Assembly (NCBI RefSeq): GCF_024129435.1 | Contig: NZ_JAMXXN010000015.1 | Span: 1 to 64,000 of the forward strand | Source of the DNA: Acinetobacter lwoffii | GTDB taxonomy: Bacteria; Pseudomonadota; Gammaproteobacteria; Pseudomonadales; Moraxellaceae | Length of the DNA stretch: 64,000 nucleotides | Reading direction: 5' to 3' | In this document: piece after piece, positions 21,186-30,273 of the stretch | Layout of the letters: every line of letters starts with the position of its first letter | Position numbering within the stretch: the stretch's first letter is position 1 | The notes under the pieces: model-generated | Told to the model about the DNA's origin: nothing | Database searches by the model: none | What the model saw: only the letters and a program-made list of their open reading frames with translations | Translations under genes and position numbers: made by a program

Positions 21186-22220
21186 ATGCAACTTTCTGAT
21201 TTTAATTTTGATCTCCCCGATGAGCTGATTGCTCGCTACCCATTGGAAACACGCAGTGCCTCTCGCCTGTTGCACCTCGATGCCCAAGGTCAATATCATG
21301 ACCATCAATTTACCGATATTCTGGATTTACTTGAAGACGGCGACTTGTTGGTATTAAACGACACCAAAGTCATGAAGGCCCGTTTAAAAGGTAAACGTGC
21401 TTCAGGCGGTGCGGTAGAAGTGCTGGTTGAGCGTATGCAAGATCGCTTTATTGCCTATTGTCATATTAAGGCCAGCAACACTCCGAAAGCCGGTGCAGAA
21501 CTTTTTATTGGCCCGGATGCAGTGAAAGTGACCGTACAAGGCCGTCATGAAAATCTGTTTATTGTAGAATTTTCACAACCAATTCTCGATGTGCTGGATC
21601 AATACGGCGCCTTGCCGATTCCGCCTTATTTCAACCGTGAAGCGGAAGAGATTGATACTGAACGTTATCAAACCGTGTTTAATGACCCAACCAAACTGGC
21701 CAGCGTTGCAGCACCTACTGCCAGCCTGCATTTTGATGCCGATCTGTTGGCAAAATTGGAAGCCAAAGGGATTCAAAAAACTTTTGTGACCCTACATGTT
21801 GGTGCAGGTACTTTCCTGCCAGTGCGTACCGATGATATTCAAAATCACATCATGCACAGCGAATGGTGCGACGTCCCTGAAACTGCGGTCGAGATGATTC
21901 GTCAGACTAAAGCCCGCGGTAATAAAGTCATTTCTGTAGGCACGACTGCCACCCGTGCAGTCGAAAGTGCAGCACAAGCACATAACGGTGAACTGGCAGC
22001 CTGGACAGGTGATACCCAGATTTTCATCTATCCGGGTTATCAGTTTAAAGTGGTCGATCGTTTGATCACTAACTTCCATTTACCAGAATCGACCCTGTTA
22101 ATGCTTGTGTCTGCCTTGTCCAATCGTGACAATATTCTCAATGCTTATAAGCATGCAGTAGACAGCCAGTATCGCTTCTTCAGTTATGGCGATGCCATGC
22201 TGATTGATCAGGCGAAATAA
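21186..22220 (+). CDS. queA: S-adenosylmethionine:tRNA ribosyltransferase-isomerase
   Basis: QueA transfers the ribosyl part of SAM onto preQ1 at tRNA position 34, giving epoxyqueuosine. 344 residues, standard length. Typical stretches are [19 protein letters not shown] at the start, [11 protein letters not shown] (about 201-211) and TNFHLPEST near the C-terminus. The partner enzyme Tgt is at 24971, but three unrelated genes lie between them, unlike the adjacent queA-tgt of E. coli. A TATACT -10 lies at 21152-21157. Confidence 0.96.
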   Translation: MQLSDFNFDLPDELIARYPLETRSASRLLHLDAQGQYHDHQFTDILDLLEDGDLLVLNDTKVMKARLKGKRASGGAVEVLVERMQDRFIAYCHIKASNTPKAGAELFIGPDAVKVTVQGRHENLFIVEFSQPILDVLDQYGALPIPPYFNREAEEIDTERYQTVFNDPTKLASVAAPTASLHFDADLLAKLEAKGIQKTFVTLHVGAGTFLPVRTDDIQNHIMHSEWCDVPETAVEMIRQTKARGNKVISVGTTATRAVESAAQAHNGELAAWTGDTQIFIYPGYQFKVVDRLITNFHLPESTLLMLVSALSNRDNILNAYKHAVDSQYRFFSYGDAMLIDQAK

Positions 22221-22236
22221 GCGAGAACCATTGCCC

Positions 22237-23265
22237 ATGCCGATCGAGTCTGTACAACAGTCCATTCATATTCGCCGCAAGAAAAATGCAGTGGTGTTTC
22301 AAAATATCGCTCGGCTTTGGGATCTGGGTCAACAGGCCAAAACGCATCAGCAATTGCTGGATGGGCTGCATCCCTGGAATGGCCCGATTACGCTCAAGTT
22401 TGAAAATAACCTGCCGCTTGCGCTTGCCGGAATTGGGCTTTTTCTGATTGGCAGCATTTTTATTGCGCCGGGAAATATCTGGATTCAGGGCAGTGTTTTT
22501 CTCGGCTGTCTCTGTATCTTCTGGGCCTATATTTGCTATGAACAGCAGCAGCCCTTAGAGGAAGTCATTGCTTTTCTGGAAGAACAGGCACTGGCCAAAA
22601 AATATCAGCTTGCCTTTCAAAAACAGCCACTGCATATTTCCATGCCACTCAATCCCCTGCACTTTATCCGGCATTTAAAACAATTATTTCCAGTATTCAA
22701 TCAAGGTTCGTTGAGTAATGAGATTCAGCGTTATGCCAGCACGGTCTGGGAAGATGAAAATGGCCAGCAACATCAGGTGCTACTGTTCCAATACCACTAT
22801 ATTGATGAAGTACAGGCCCGAAATAAGGAAGGTCAGCCAGTCAAACTGATGCAGGTCCATAAAGACCTGTGGGGCGTATTTGTGTTTGATATCCAGATTC
22901 AGGGACTGGCCGTTACGACTTCCAGAAAGAAATTTTATTATCCTTATAGCCATCCCTGGCACAGCAGCGATATTCGCACCAACCAGAGATTAAGCTTTTA
23001 TGGCAGTGATCCGCTGCAAACTGCCAAATTACTCAGTCCGGGTTTTGTGCTGCGACTGGCCGACTTTTTTGAACAGCGTCAGGGTGATTTACTGTTTCAC
23101 CCAGAAAATAAGATGCTGTGCTATCTAGGGCCCCATGATTTATTTCAGGTATCGAGCAAGCAGCAGAATATTAGCGATATTTCCACATTGCGCGGCCACC
23201 TGAGAACGTTTAAATTAAAACAGCTCGAAAACTTACAACATGATCTGCTGCAGTTTTTAAAATAA
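22237..23265 (+). CDS. Membrane protein of unknown function (DUF3137-like)
   Basis: 342 residues from the ATG at 22237; an upstream TTG at 22204 would run into queA. Two membrane helices lie close together at about 60-105 (LALAGIGLFLIGSIFI and GSVFLGCLCIFWAYI). A soluble region follows with alternating charged and hydrophobic segments (FQYHYIDEVQ, VFVFDIQIQGLAVTTSRKKFYY). The layout of two N-terminal helices, a beta-rich domain and a LemA gene next door is what is seen for DUF3137 proteins. The match is from memory and uncertain. It probably shares a transcript with queA and lemA. Confidence 0.65.
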   Translation: MPIESVQQSIHIRRKKNAVVFQNIARLWDLGQQAKTHQQLLDGLHPWNGPITLKFENNLPLALAGIGLFLIGSIFIAPGNIWIQGSVFLGCLCIFWAYICYEQQQPLEEVIAFLEEQALAKKYQLAFQKQPLHISMPLNPLHFIRHLKQLFPVFNQGSLSNEIQRYASTVWEDENGQQHQVLLFQYHYIDEVQARNKEGQPVKLMQVHKDLWGVFVFDIQIQGLAVTTSRKKFYYPYSHPWHSSDIRTNQRLSFYGSDPLQTAKLLSPGFVLRLADFFEQRQGDLLFHPENKMLCYLGPHDLFQVSSKQQNISDISTLRGHLRTFKLKQLENLQHDLLQFLK

Positions 23266-23314
23266 ATTTTTCGCATCATTTTTAAAATATAGATATAGCT
23301 TGGGGAGATCTCGG

Positions 23315-23884
23315 ATGGGATTTTTGATTTTATGTTTGATCATTGTGGCGCTGATTGTCACGATTATCATGATCCGCAACAGTATTGTCCGTCATCACAA
23401 CGCCACGATTCGCGCCTGGTCGGATGTCGCCAGTTATGAACGGCAAAAACTGAAAATTCTGGATGGGCTGCAACCGCTGGTCGAGCAATACTCGAGTTTT
23501 GAAAAAGGCACGCTAGAAAAAGTCACCGAACTGCGTCAGAATATCATGAACCTGAATATCAAGGATGCCGATATTGGACAATTACAACACATTGAAAGTC
23601 TGAACAAACAGTTAATGCATAGCCTGAATGTCGTGATTGAAAATTATCCGGAACTGAAAGCCAATGACATCTATCTGAAAATGATGGCTGAAATTGAAGA
23701 ACAGAATGAAAATGTCGGTGCGGCGATTACCATTTATAATCGCAATGTCGAGCTGTTTAACAACCAGATCCAGATTTTTCCGCACAACATCATTAATAAT
23801 ATGTTACTCAGAAAAAAAGTGGTACGTCCATTCCGTGATCAAAGCGTGACACAGAATTTTGATTACCGTCCGAACTTTCACTGA
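23315..23884 (+). CDS. LemA family protein
   Basis: 189 residues: N-terminal membrane helix (MGFLILCLIIVALIVTIIMI) then a long four-helix region (about 25-170) with ATIRAWSDVASYERQKL, NVVIENYPELKAND and TIYNRNVELFNNQI. NYPELKA and YN..V..FN are hallmarks of LemA, an extracytoplasmic helical protein of unclear role. The ATG at 23315 is chosen because GGGGAG lies about eight bases before it; a TTG at 23300 is less likely. LemA and DUF3137-like genes often occur together. Confidence 0.88.
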   Translation: MGFLILCLIIVALIVTIIMIRNSIVRHHNATIRAWSDVASYERQKLKILDGLQPLVEQYSSFEKGTLEKVTELRQNIMNLNIKDADIGQLQHIESLNKQLMHSLNVVIENYPELKANDIYLKMMAEIEEQNENVGAAITIYNRNVELFNNQIQIFPHNIINNMLLRKKVVRPFRDQSVTQNFDYRPNFH

Positions 23885-23997
23885 GTGAACAGCAAGATCT
23901 GATAAAATTTTGCATCCTTGGCGCATTAACTTATTATAAAAATAGCCAAGGATGCGGCTGTACCTATCTAAAACTTATAATATAAAGAATAAAAATT

Positions 23998-24840
23998 ATG
24001 CTGGATTATTTAGAGCACTTGCAACAGACGCTGGTCGAGGAATTTTATCGGTTATACGACCATTATCAGGATGATCAAATCTATGCCTGTAGTCTGGTCT
24101 TTGACGAATTTTTACTGCTGGATGATCTGGCCATTTCGACTGAACGCAGTATTTTTAAAGATCCGGAATATCTTCAGCAATATCTGGAGGAACAGGATCG
24201 CTGGAATGTCCGGAAATGGCGTTATCGGGCACATGCTTTGCCCCACTCTGGACTCATTCCCTTTAAAACCTTGCTGGCCGATTATTTTAAAACCCAGCAC
24301 AGCTTTGGCCATCCGGTATTGGCACAGCAAAAACAGCTGCACGCGACGCATCTGGATTTATTGCTGGAGAGTTTTAAACAGACCAAACATCGTCTTTCTG
24401 AGGCTTATGGTCTGGATCTGGATGGCATCCTTTTTTTCATGAGCCTGCCCACCCAAGTCGAATTTGAATGCCAATCTGCACAGACACTTAATCCTGAGCA
24501 TATTCATTTACAGAAATTTCTGGCATCCAGACAAACTACTCATTTACCTGCCATACAGAAACGCTTGAAACTCTCGCAAAACGACAAAGATATCTTGATT
24601 GATCTAGAGCAGATGCTGGTGATGGAGCCTTATGACTATTTGCAAGTGGCACAAGATGCCTATTTGCTGACCTTGGAATCCTACTTTGTCGATAGCAATA
24701 TTTATATCGAGAAACTGATCCAGCATATCGCTGCAATGGCCTCTGAGCCGGATGGCAGCTGCGCCCTTAGCCGGGAAGATATCCAGCAGCGCTTGCAGCA
24801 GTTTTCTGCCCATCCGCCAATATCTCCGGATGTTCTCTAG
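23998..24840 (+). CDS. Unknown soluble protein (DUF4303-like)
   Basis: 280 residues, no signal peptide. The N-terminal part (LVEEFYRLYDHYQDDQIYACSL) and DRWNVRKWRYRAHAL at about 67-81 resemble DUF4303, a family often found near toxin-immunity genes, but the similarity is from memory only. The rest is helical, rich in Leu and Gln. It lies 113 bases after lemA and before tgt. No partner toxin gene is visible. Confidence 0.55.
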   Translation: MLDYLEHLQQTLVEEFYRLYDHYQDDQIYACSLVFDEFLLLDDLAISTERSIFKDPEYLQQYLEEQDRWNVRKWRYRAHALPHSGLIPFKTLLADYFKTQHSFGHPVLAQQKQLHATHLDLLLESFKQTKHRLSEAYGLDLDGILFFMSLPTQVEFECQSAQTLNPEHIHLQKFLASRQTTHLPAIQKRLKLSQNDKDILIDLEQMLVMEPYDYLQVAQDAYLLTLESYFVDSNIYIEKLIQHIAAMASEPDGSCALSREDIQQRLQQFSAHPPISPDVL

Positions 24841-24958
24841 CTTCAGCGATAAATAAAATTACAGAGCGAATGCTCTACAATGCTGGCGTTTAGTGTAAGA
24901 ATCAAGGAAAATAGCGCCCTTTAGCTATAACAATCAGCGAACTGTTTTTTCGCCTTGA

Positions 24959-26101
<1,143 letters not shown>

Positions 26102-26201
26102 TCCATCAGCATTTGCGCTGAGGAAAAAGACAATGTAAATTGCAAGAATATGTCAATTTATTATCGAGTTGATCACCAGTTTTTTATTTTAGGAAAATGT
26201 A

Positions 26202-26531
26202 ATGAGCCTTTTTATTTCGACTGCTCACGCTGCAGGTGAAGCTGCACAACAACCAAGCATGATGGCGAACCTTTTGATGATTGCTGTTTTTATTGCAATC
26301 TTCTATTTCTTGATCTGGCGTCCTCAATCTAAACGTGCCAAAGAACACCGTGCTTTGGTCGACAGCCTTGGCGTTGGCAGTGAAGTGGTATTTGCAGGCG
26401 GATTAATGGGCAAAATCACCAAGATTGAAGGTGACTTCGCAGTGGTTGAATTGAGCCGTGGTGTAGAAGTCAAAGTTCAACGTGCAAGTGTGATTTCAGT
26501 CCTCCCTGAAGGCACTTTAAATAACCTTTAA
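26202..26531 (+). CDS. yajC: Preprotein translocase subunit YajC
   Basis: 109 residues, a single membrane helix (LLMIAVFIAIFYFLIWRPQ, about 24-42) followed by a small cytoplasmic domain with VGSEVVFAGGLMGKITKI. YajC joins SecDF at the SecYEG translocon. Preceded by AGGAAAATGTA. Gene order tgt-yajC-secD-secF is conserved in gammaproteobacteria. Confidence 0.95.
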   Translation: MSLFISTAHAAGEAAQQPSMMANLLMIAVFIAIFYFLIWRPQSKRAKEHRALVDSLGVGSEVVFAGGLMGKITKIEGDFAVVELSRGVEVKVQRASVISVLPEGTLNNL

Positions 26532-26582
26532 TCAAAAATAGTCGTGCCCTCGCACGACTTTTTCATTTTAAGAAGAAAACGA

Positions 26583-28481
26583 ATGCGTTACCCAGCATGG
26601 AAATATGTACTGATCCTGGTTGTCCTGGTGATCAGTACCTTATATGCCCTGCCAAGTTTGTATCCAGATGAACCTGCTGTACAGATTTCGGGTGCCAAAG
26701 CCGGTACTCAAATTGATGCAAGCATCGTACAAAAAGCAGAGCAAATTTTAAAAACTGAAAATATTGCCACCCATGACAATAGCTTTGGCAACAATGCAGC
26801 CTTATTACGTGTAGATTCAAGTGAATCGCAGCTTAAAGCCAAAGAGGCTTTACGTCGTGGTTTAGGTGATGATTACGTGGTTGCACTGAACCTTGCCCCG
26901 ACCACCCCAGAATGGCTGCAAAAAATTGGTGCCAAACCAATGAAGCTCGGCCTGGATTTACGTGGTGGTGTTCACTTCTTGCTTGAAGTGGATATGGACA
27001 AGGCCATTTCCCAGCGTATGGAAACCTCTGCGACGGATCTACGTCGTCAGTTGCGTGATAACAACCTGAAATTTAATAGCCTGAATTTAAGCAACAACAC
27101 CATTGTAATGCAGTTTGCCAACAATGATGACCGTTCTGCAACGATGGACTTCTTGCGCCGTAATGGCAACGAGTTTACCCAGCAGGCTGTTGCGACCGAG
27201 ACTGGTTCGACTTTACGTTTGAACTATACCGATGTGCGTAAGCAAGAAATTGAATCTTATGCAGTCAACCAGAACTTGACTACTTTACGTAACCGTATTA
27301 ACGAGTTAGGTGTGGCAGAAGCACTGGTGCAAACCCAGGGCAGCAACCGTATTGTGGTTGAGCTTCCTGGTGTGCAGGATACCGCTGAAGCGAAACGTGT
27401 CTTAGGTCGTACCGCGAACCTCGAGTTCCGTCTGGTGTCTGACCTGAATGATCAATATATTGATCCATATACCGGTCAGGCAACGGGTGCATTGCCACCA
27501 GGCACAGAAGTCTTTGCTTATGAGTCACTGGACAGTGGTCGTCAGCTCCTCTTGAACCGTAACCGTATCTTAACCGGTGAACGTGTTCAGAATGCATCAA
27601 GTGGCTTTAGCCAAGACACAGGCGGTGCTGAAGTTAACATTACCTTGGACAGCGCAGGCGGCAAACTGATGTCGGATGCCACCCGTAATGCGGTCGGCAA
27701 ACGTATGGCCGTCTTGTTCATCGAGAACAAGCAGCGCATTAATTATGTGGAAGACCCTGCGACCGGCACTCAGACTGAAGTTCGTACCCCGTATACTGAA
27801 TCTGTAGTCATTAACGCTGCAACCATTCAGGCAGTACTGGGTTCTCAGTTCCGTATTACTGGCCTGGACTCGCCGCAAGAAGCTGCTGAACTTGCCTTGA
27901 TGCTGCGTGCAGGTGCGTTGGCTGCGCCAATGTATTTTGTTGAAGAACGTGTAATTGGTCCAAGTCTGGGTCAAGAAAACATCGATAAAGGTGTACTTTC
28001 AACTCAGATCGGTTTCCTTCTGGTCGCCATCTGGATGGTGGTATTCTTCCGTCTGTTTGGTGTGATTGCCAACTTTGCCTTGGTCTTTAACCTGGCGATG
28101 ATTCTGACAGTCATGTCTTGGATTGGCGCTTCCCTTACCCTTCCGGGTATTGCCGGTATCGTCATTACCATCGGTATGGCGGTCGATGCCAACGTACTGA
28201 TCTGTGAACGAATACGGGAAGAAATGAAATGGGGAGCTTCGCCAAAACAGGCGATTGTGGCCGGTTATGATCGTGCCTATAACACCATTTTCGACTCGAA
28301 CTTGACCACATTCCTGGTGGCGTTCATTCTGTTCGCGATTGGTACAGGTCCGATCAAAGGCTTTGCCGTAACCCTGATGATTGGTATTGTCTGCTCGATG
28401 TTTACTGCCATTACAGTAACGCGTGCCGTGGTACAGCTCATTTATGGCAAAAAACGTAACTTGAAAAAGTTGAGCATTTAA
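26583..28481 (+). CDS. secD: Protein translocase subunit SecD
   Basis: 633 residues. SecD with SecF uses proton flow to pull preproteins on the periplasmic side. It has one N-terminal helix, a large periplasmic domain (about 30-455; KLGLDLRGGVHFLLEVDMD is the family signature) and five C-terminal helices with GMAVDANVLICERIREE. The ATG at 26583 has AAGAAGAAAA upstream; the in-frame GTG at 26544 would lengthen it without support. Confidence 0.96.
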   Translation: MRYPAWKYVLILVVLVISTLYALPSLYPDEPAVQISGAKAGTQIDASIVQKAEQILKTENIATHDNSFGNNAALLRVDSSESQLKAKEALRRGLGDDYVVALNLAPTTPEWLQKIGAKPMKLGLDLRGGVHFLLEVDMDKAISQRMETSATDLRRQLRDNNLKFNSLNLSNNTIVMQFANNDDRSATMDFLRRNGNEFTQQAVATETGSTLRLNYTDVRKQEIESYAVNQNLTTLRNRINELGVAEALVQTQGSNRIVVELPGVQDTAEAKRVLGRTANLEFRLVSDLNDQYIDPYTGQATGALPPGTEVFAYESLDSGRQLLLNRNRILTGERVQNASSGFSQDTGGAEVNITLDSAGGKLMSDATRNAVGKRMAVLFIENKQRINYVEDPATGTQTEVRTPYTESVVINAATIQAVLGSQFRITGLDSPQEAAELALMLRAGALAAPMYFVEERVIGPSLGQENIDKGVLSTQIGFLLVAIWMVVFFRLFGVIANFALVFNLAMILTVMSWIGASLTLPGIAGIVITIGMAVDANVLICERIREEMKWGASPKQAIVAGYDRAYNTIFDSNLTTFLVAFILFAIGTGPIKGFAVTLMIGIVCSMFTAITVTRAVVQLIYGKKRNLKKLSI

Positions 28482-28492
28482 GGAGATCACTG

Positions 28493-29464
28493 ATGACTGA
28501 AAATACTCAACTGAATCAAAAACAGTACGGTCGCCCGGAAGACGAACGCATTATTCCGTTTATGAAGATTGCGATGCCTGCGGCATTGTTTTCAATCCTC
28601 TTAACCGTTGCGAGTATCTTCTTTATTGCCACCAAAGGCCTGAACCTCGGTTTAGACTTTACCGGTGGTGTGGCAGCCGAATTAAACTATACCAATCCGG
28701 TCAAACCTGAAGATGTCTCCAAGGCATTGAACCAGGCAGGCTTTAATGATGCTGTGGTTCAGACTTTAGGTTCTGAACGTGACCTGATGGTGCGTATGCC
28801 GGTTCAGGAAGATATCGAAGCTGAAGACCTGACCAAAGCTGTTACAGCCGCAGTTCAACTGCCAAATAATGCGGCAGAAGTACCGAAGGTTGATGTCGTC
28901 GGTGGACAGGTCGGTAATGAGCTCTATGTCCGTTCTGGCGGTGCTGTGGCACTTGCGCTCCTGCTGATGCTGGTCTATGTCACCATCCGCTTTGAGGTCA
29001 AGCTGGCTATGGGTGCAGTATTGTCACTGTTCCATGATATCGTCGTTACCCTCGGGATTTTTGCGATGATGCAGTGGCCATTTGACCTGACTGTACTTGC
29101 AGCACTCCTTGCAATCATCGGTTTCTCACTGAACGATAATATCGTGGTCTCTGACCGTATCCGTGAGAACTTCCGTAAGATTCGTGGTGCAGAACCGGTC
29201 GAAATCATTAACATTGCCCTGACTGAAACGCTGCGTCGTACCATTCATACCTCTATGACCTTATTGCTGGTGGTGCTTGCCATGATGCTGATGGGCGGCG
29301 ATGGTCTGAAATGGTTCTCGATCGCGATGTTTGTTGGTGTCTTTGTCGGGACCTATTCGTCCATCTATATCGGTACGGCCTTTGCCTTGTGGCGTGGTCT
29401 AAACCGTCAGGACTTTATTGTTCAGGTGAAACCAGAATTTGAAGACGAGAACCAGATTCCATAA
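28493..29464 (+). CDS. secF: Protein translocase subunit SecF
   Basis: 323 residues. LGLDFTGGVAAELNY is the SecF signature in the periplasmic loop, followed by helices with GFSLNDNIVVSDRIRENFRK and TSMTLLLVVLAMMLMGG. It follows secD by eleven bases with GGAG before the ATG, so the two are co-translated. Confidence 0.96.
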   Translation: MTENTQLNQKQYGRPEDERIIPFMKIAMPAALFSILLTVASIFFIATKGLNLGLDFTGGVAAELNYTNPVKPEDVSKALNQAGFNDAVVQTLGSERDLMVRMPVQEDIEAEDLTKAVTAAVQLPNNAAEVPKVDVVGGQVGNELYVRSGGAVALALLLMLVYVTIRFEVKLAMGAVLSLFHDIVVTLGIFAMMQWPFDLTVLAALLAIIGFSLNDNIVVSDRIRENFRKIRGAEPVEIINIALTETLRRTIHTSMTLLLVVLAMMLMGGDGLKWFSIAMFVGVFVGTYSSIYIGTAFALWRGLNRQDFIVQVKPEFEDENQIP

Positions 29465-29487
29465 TCTGTTCTGTTTCATGTTCATCG

Positions 29488-29515
29488 TTCAGCCCGTCTT
29501 ATGATGGGCTGAATT
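29488..29515. terminator. Weak hairpin between secF and the S24-like gene
   Basis: Stem TTCAGCCC/GGGCTGAA around a loop of about twelve bases, overlapping the stop of the minus-strand gene. No T run follows, so its role as a terminator is doubtful. Confidence 0.35.
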
Positions 29516-30202
29516 ATTTCTGCCGTTTGAATATGTGGCAGCGGGAATAATCGCAATGACTGGATGGATTTTCTCAATATCAGTTTTCTGGAAAACCACC
29601 TTTCTGCTTTCATCCAGACTTTGAAATTCATAATGATCCTGAGTTTCACTGACCAGTTGCAAAATGAGCTGCAAGCCATTGAGCAGATACACACAGAGTA
29701 TGCCTGCAGTGGATAACTCGGCCTGTTTGTCACAAACCAGCCACCAGCCCGGTTTTAAGCTGGGAAAATAATACGGCCCTGCTACCCAAATCGCATAATG
29801 CTGTGCTTGCAGATGAAAAATATCCTGATTGAATGAGAGCGCTGAATCCAAGGAGATAAGTGCGAATGCCTGCTGTTGCACCACCTGCATTTGCAACAGT
29901 ACACCTTGCGCTGGAATTGGAGATAATTCAACTTTTGGTTCAGTCGACTGATCTAGAATGAGCACATCTAGACCCAGTTGTTGTTCCAGCTCCCTTGCTG
30001 CTTTCTCGCCGATCTGGCGTTTGCTATTCAGCAATTGAGCGATATACGATGCAGACAAGCCGAAATGCTCACAGATTTCTTTGCCAGTTTTAAATTGCTG
30101 TGTCTCGATCAGCAGATCAATGACCTTGGCCAGATTATTTCGTCTACGTTCAAATATTTCAGTCGCGCTCATCTCGGTCTGTTGGTCTATTTTTTTATGC
30201 AT
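29489..30202 (-). CDS. Helix-turn-helix regulator with degenerate S24/LexA-like C-terminal domain
   Basis: 237 residues. An XRE-like HTH at about 15-75 (FKTGKEICEHFGLSASYIAQLLNSKRQIGEKAAREL). The C-terminal half has the outline of a LexA/CI domain: AIWVAGPYYFPSLKPGWWLVCDK occupies the place of the usual GDSMxPxlxxGD motif, but the Ser-Met pair is missing and the later catalytic Lys is not evident. So it is probably a DNA-binding protein unable to cleave itself. It lies alone between secF (convergent) and relA (same strand, separated by a terminator). Target unknown. Confidence 0.68.
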   Translation of the reverse strand: MHKKIDQQTEMSATEIFERRRNNLAKVIDLLIETQQFKTGKEICEHFGLSASYIAQLLNSKRQIGEKAARELEQQLGLDVLILDQSTEPKVELSPIPAQGVLLQMQVVQQQAFALISLDSALSFNQDIFHLQAQHYAIWVAGPYYFPSLKPGWWLVCDKQAELSTAGILCVYLLNGLQLILQLVSETQDHYEFQSLDESRKVVFQKTDIEKIHPVIAIIPAATYSNGRNNSAHHKTG

Positions 30203-30224
30203 GTAATTTAAATACCTTACAATA

Positions 30225-30257
30225 AAAAAGCCCGCAATTGAATTGCAGGCTTTTTAA
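30225..30257 (-). terminator. Terminator of relA
   Basis: Long stem AAAGCCCGCAATT/AATTGCAGGCTTT (one mismatch) with A and T runs; it lies just past the relA stop and could also work on the plus strand. Confidence 0.82.
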
Positions 30258-30273
30258 ACTTACATAAGAGCAA

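Noticed and set aside
23998-24840. Immunity protein of a contact-dependent toxin system
   Set aside because: DUF4303 similarity is weak and no toxin gene lies nearby, so the role is not claimed.
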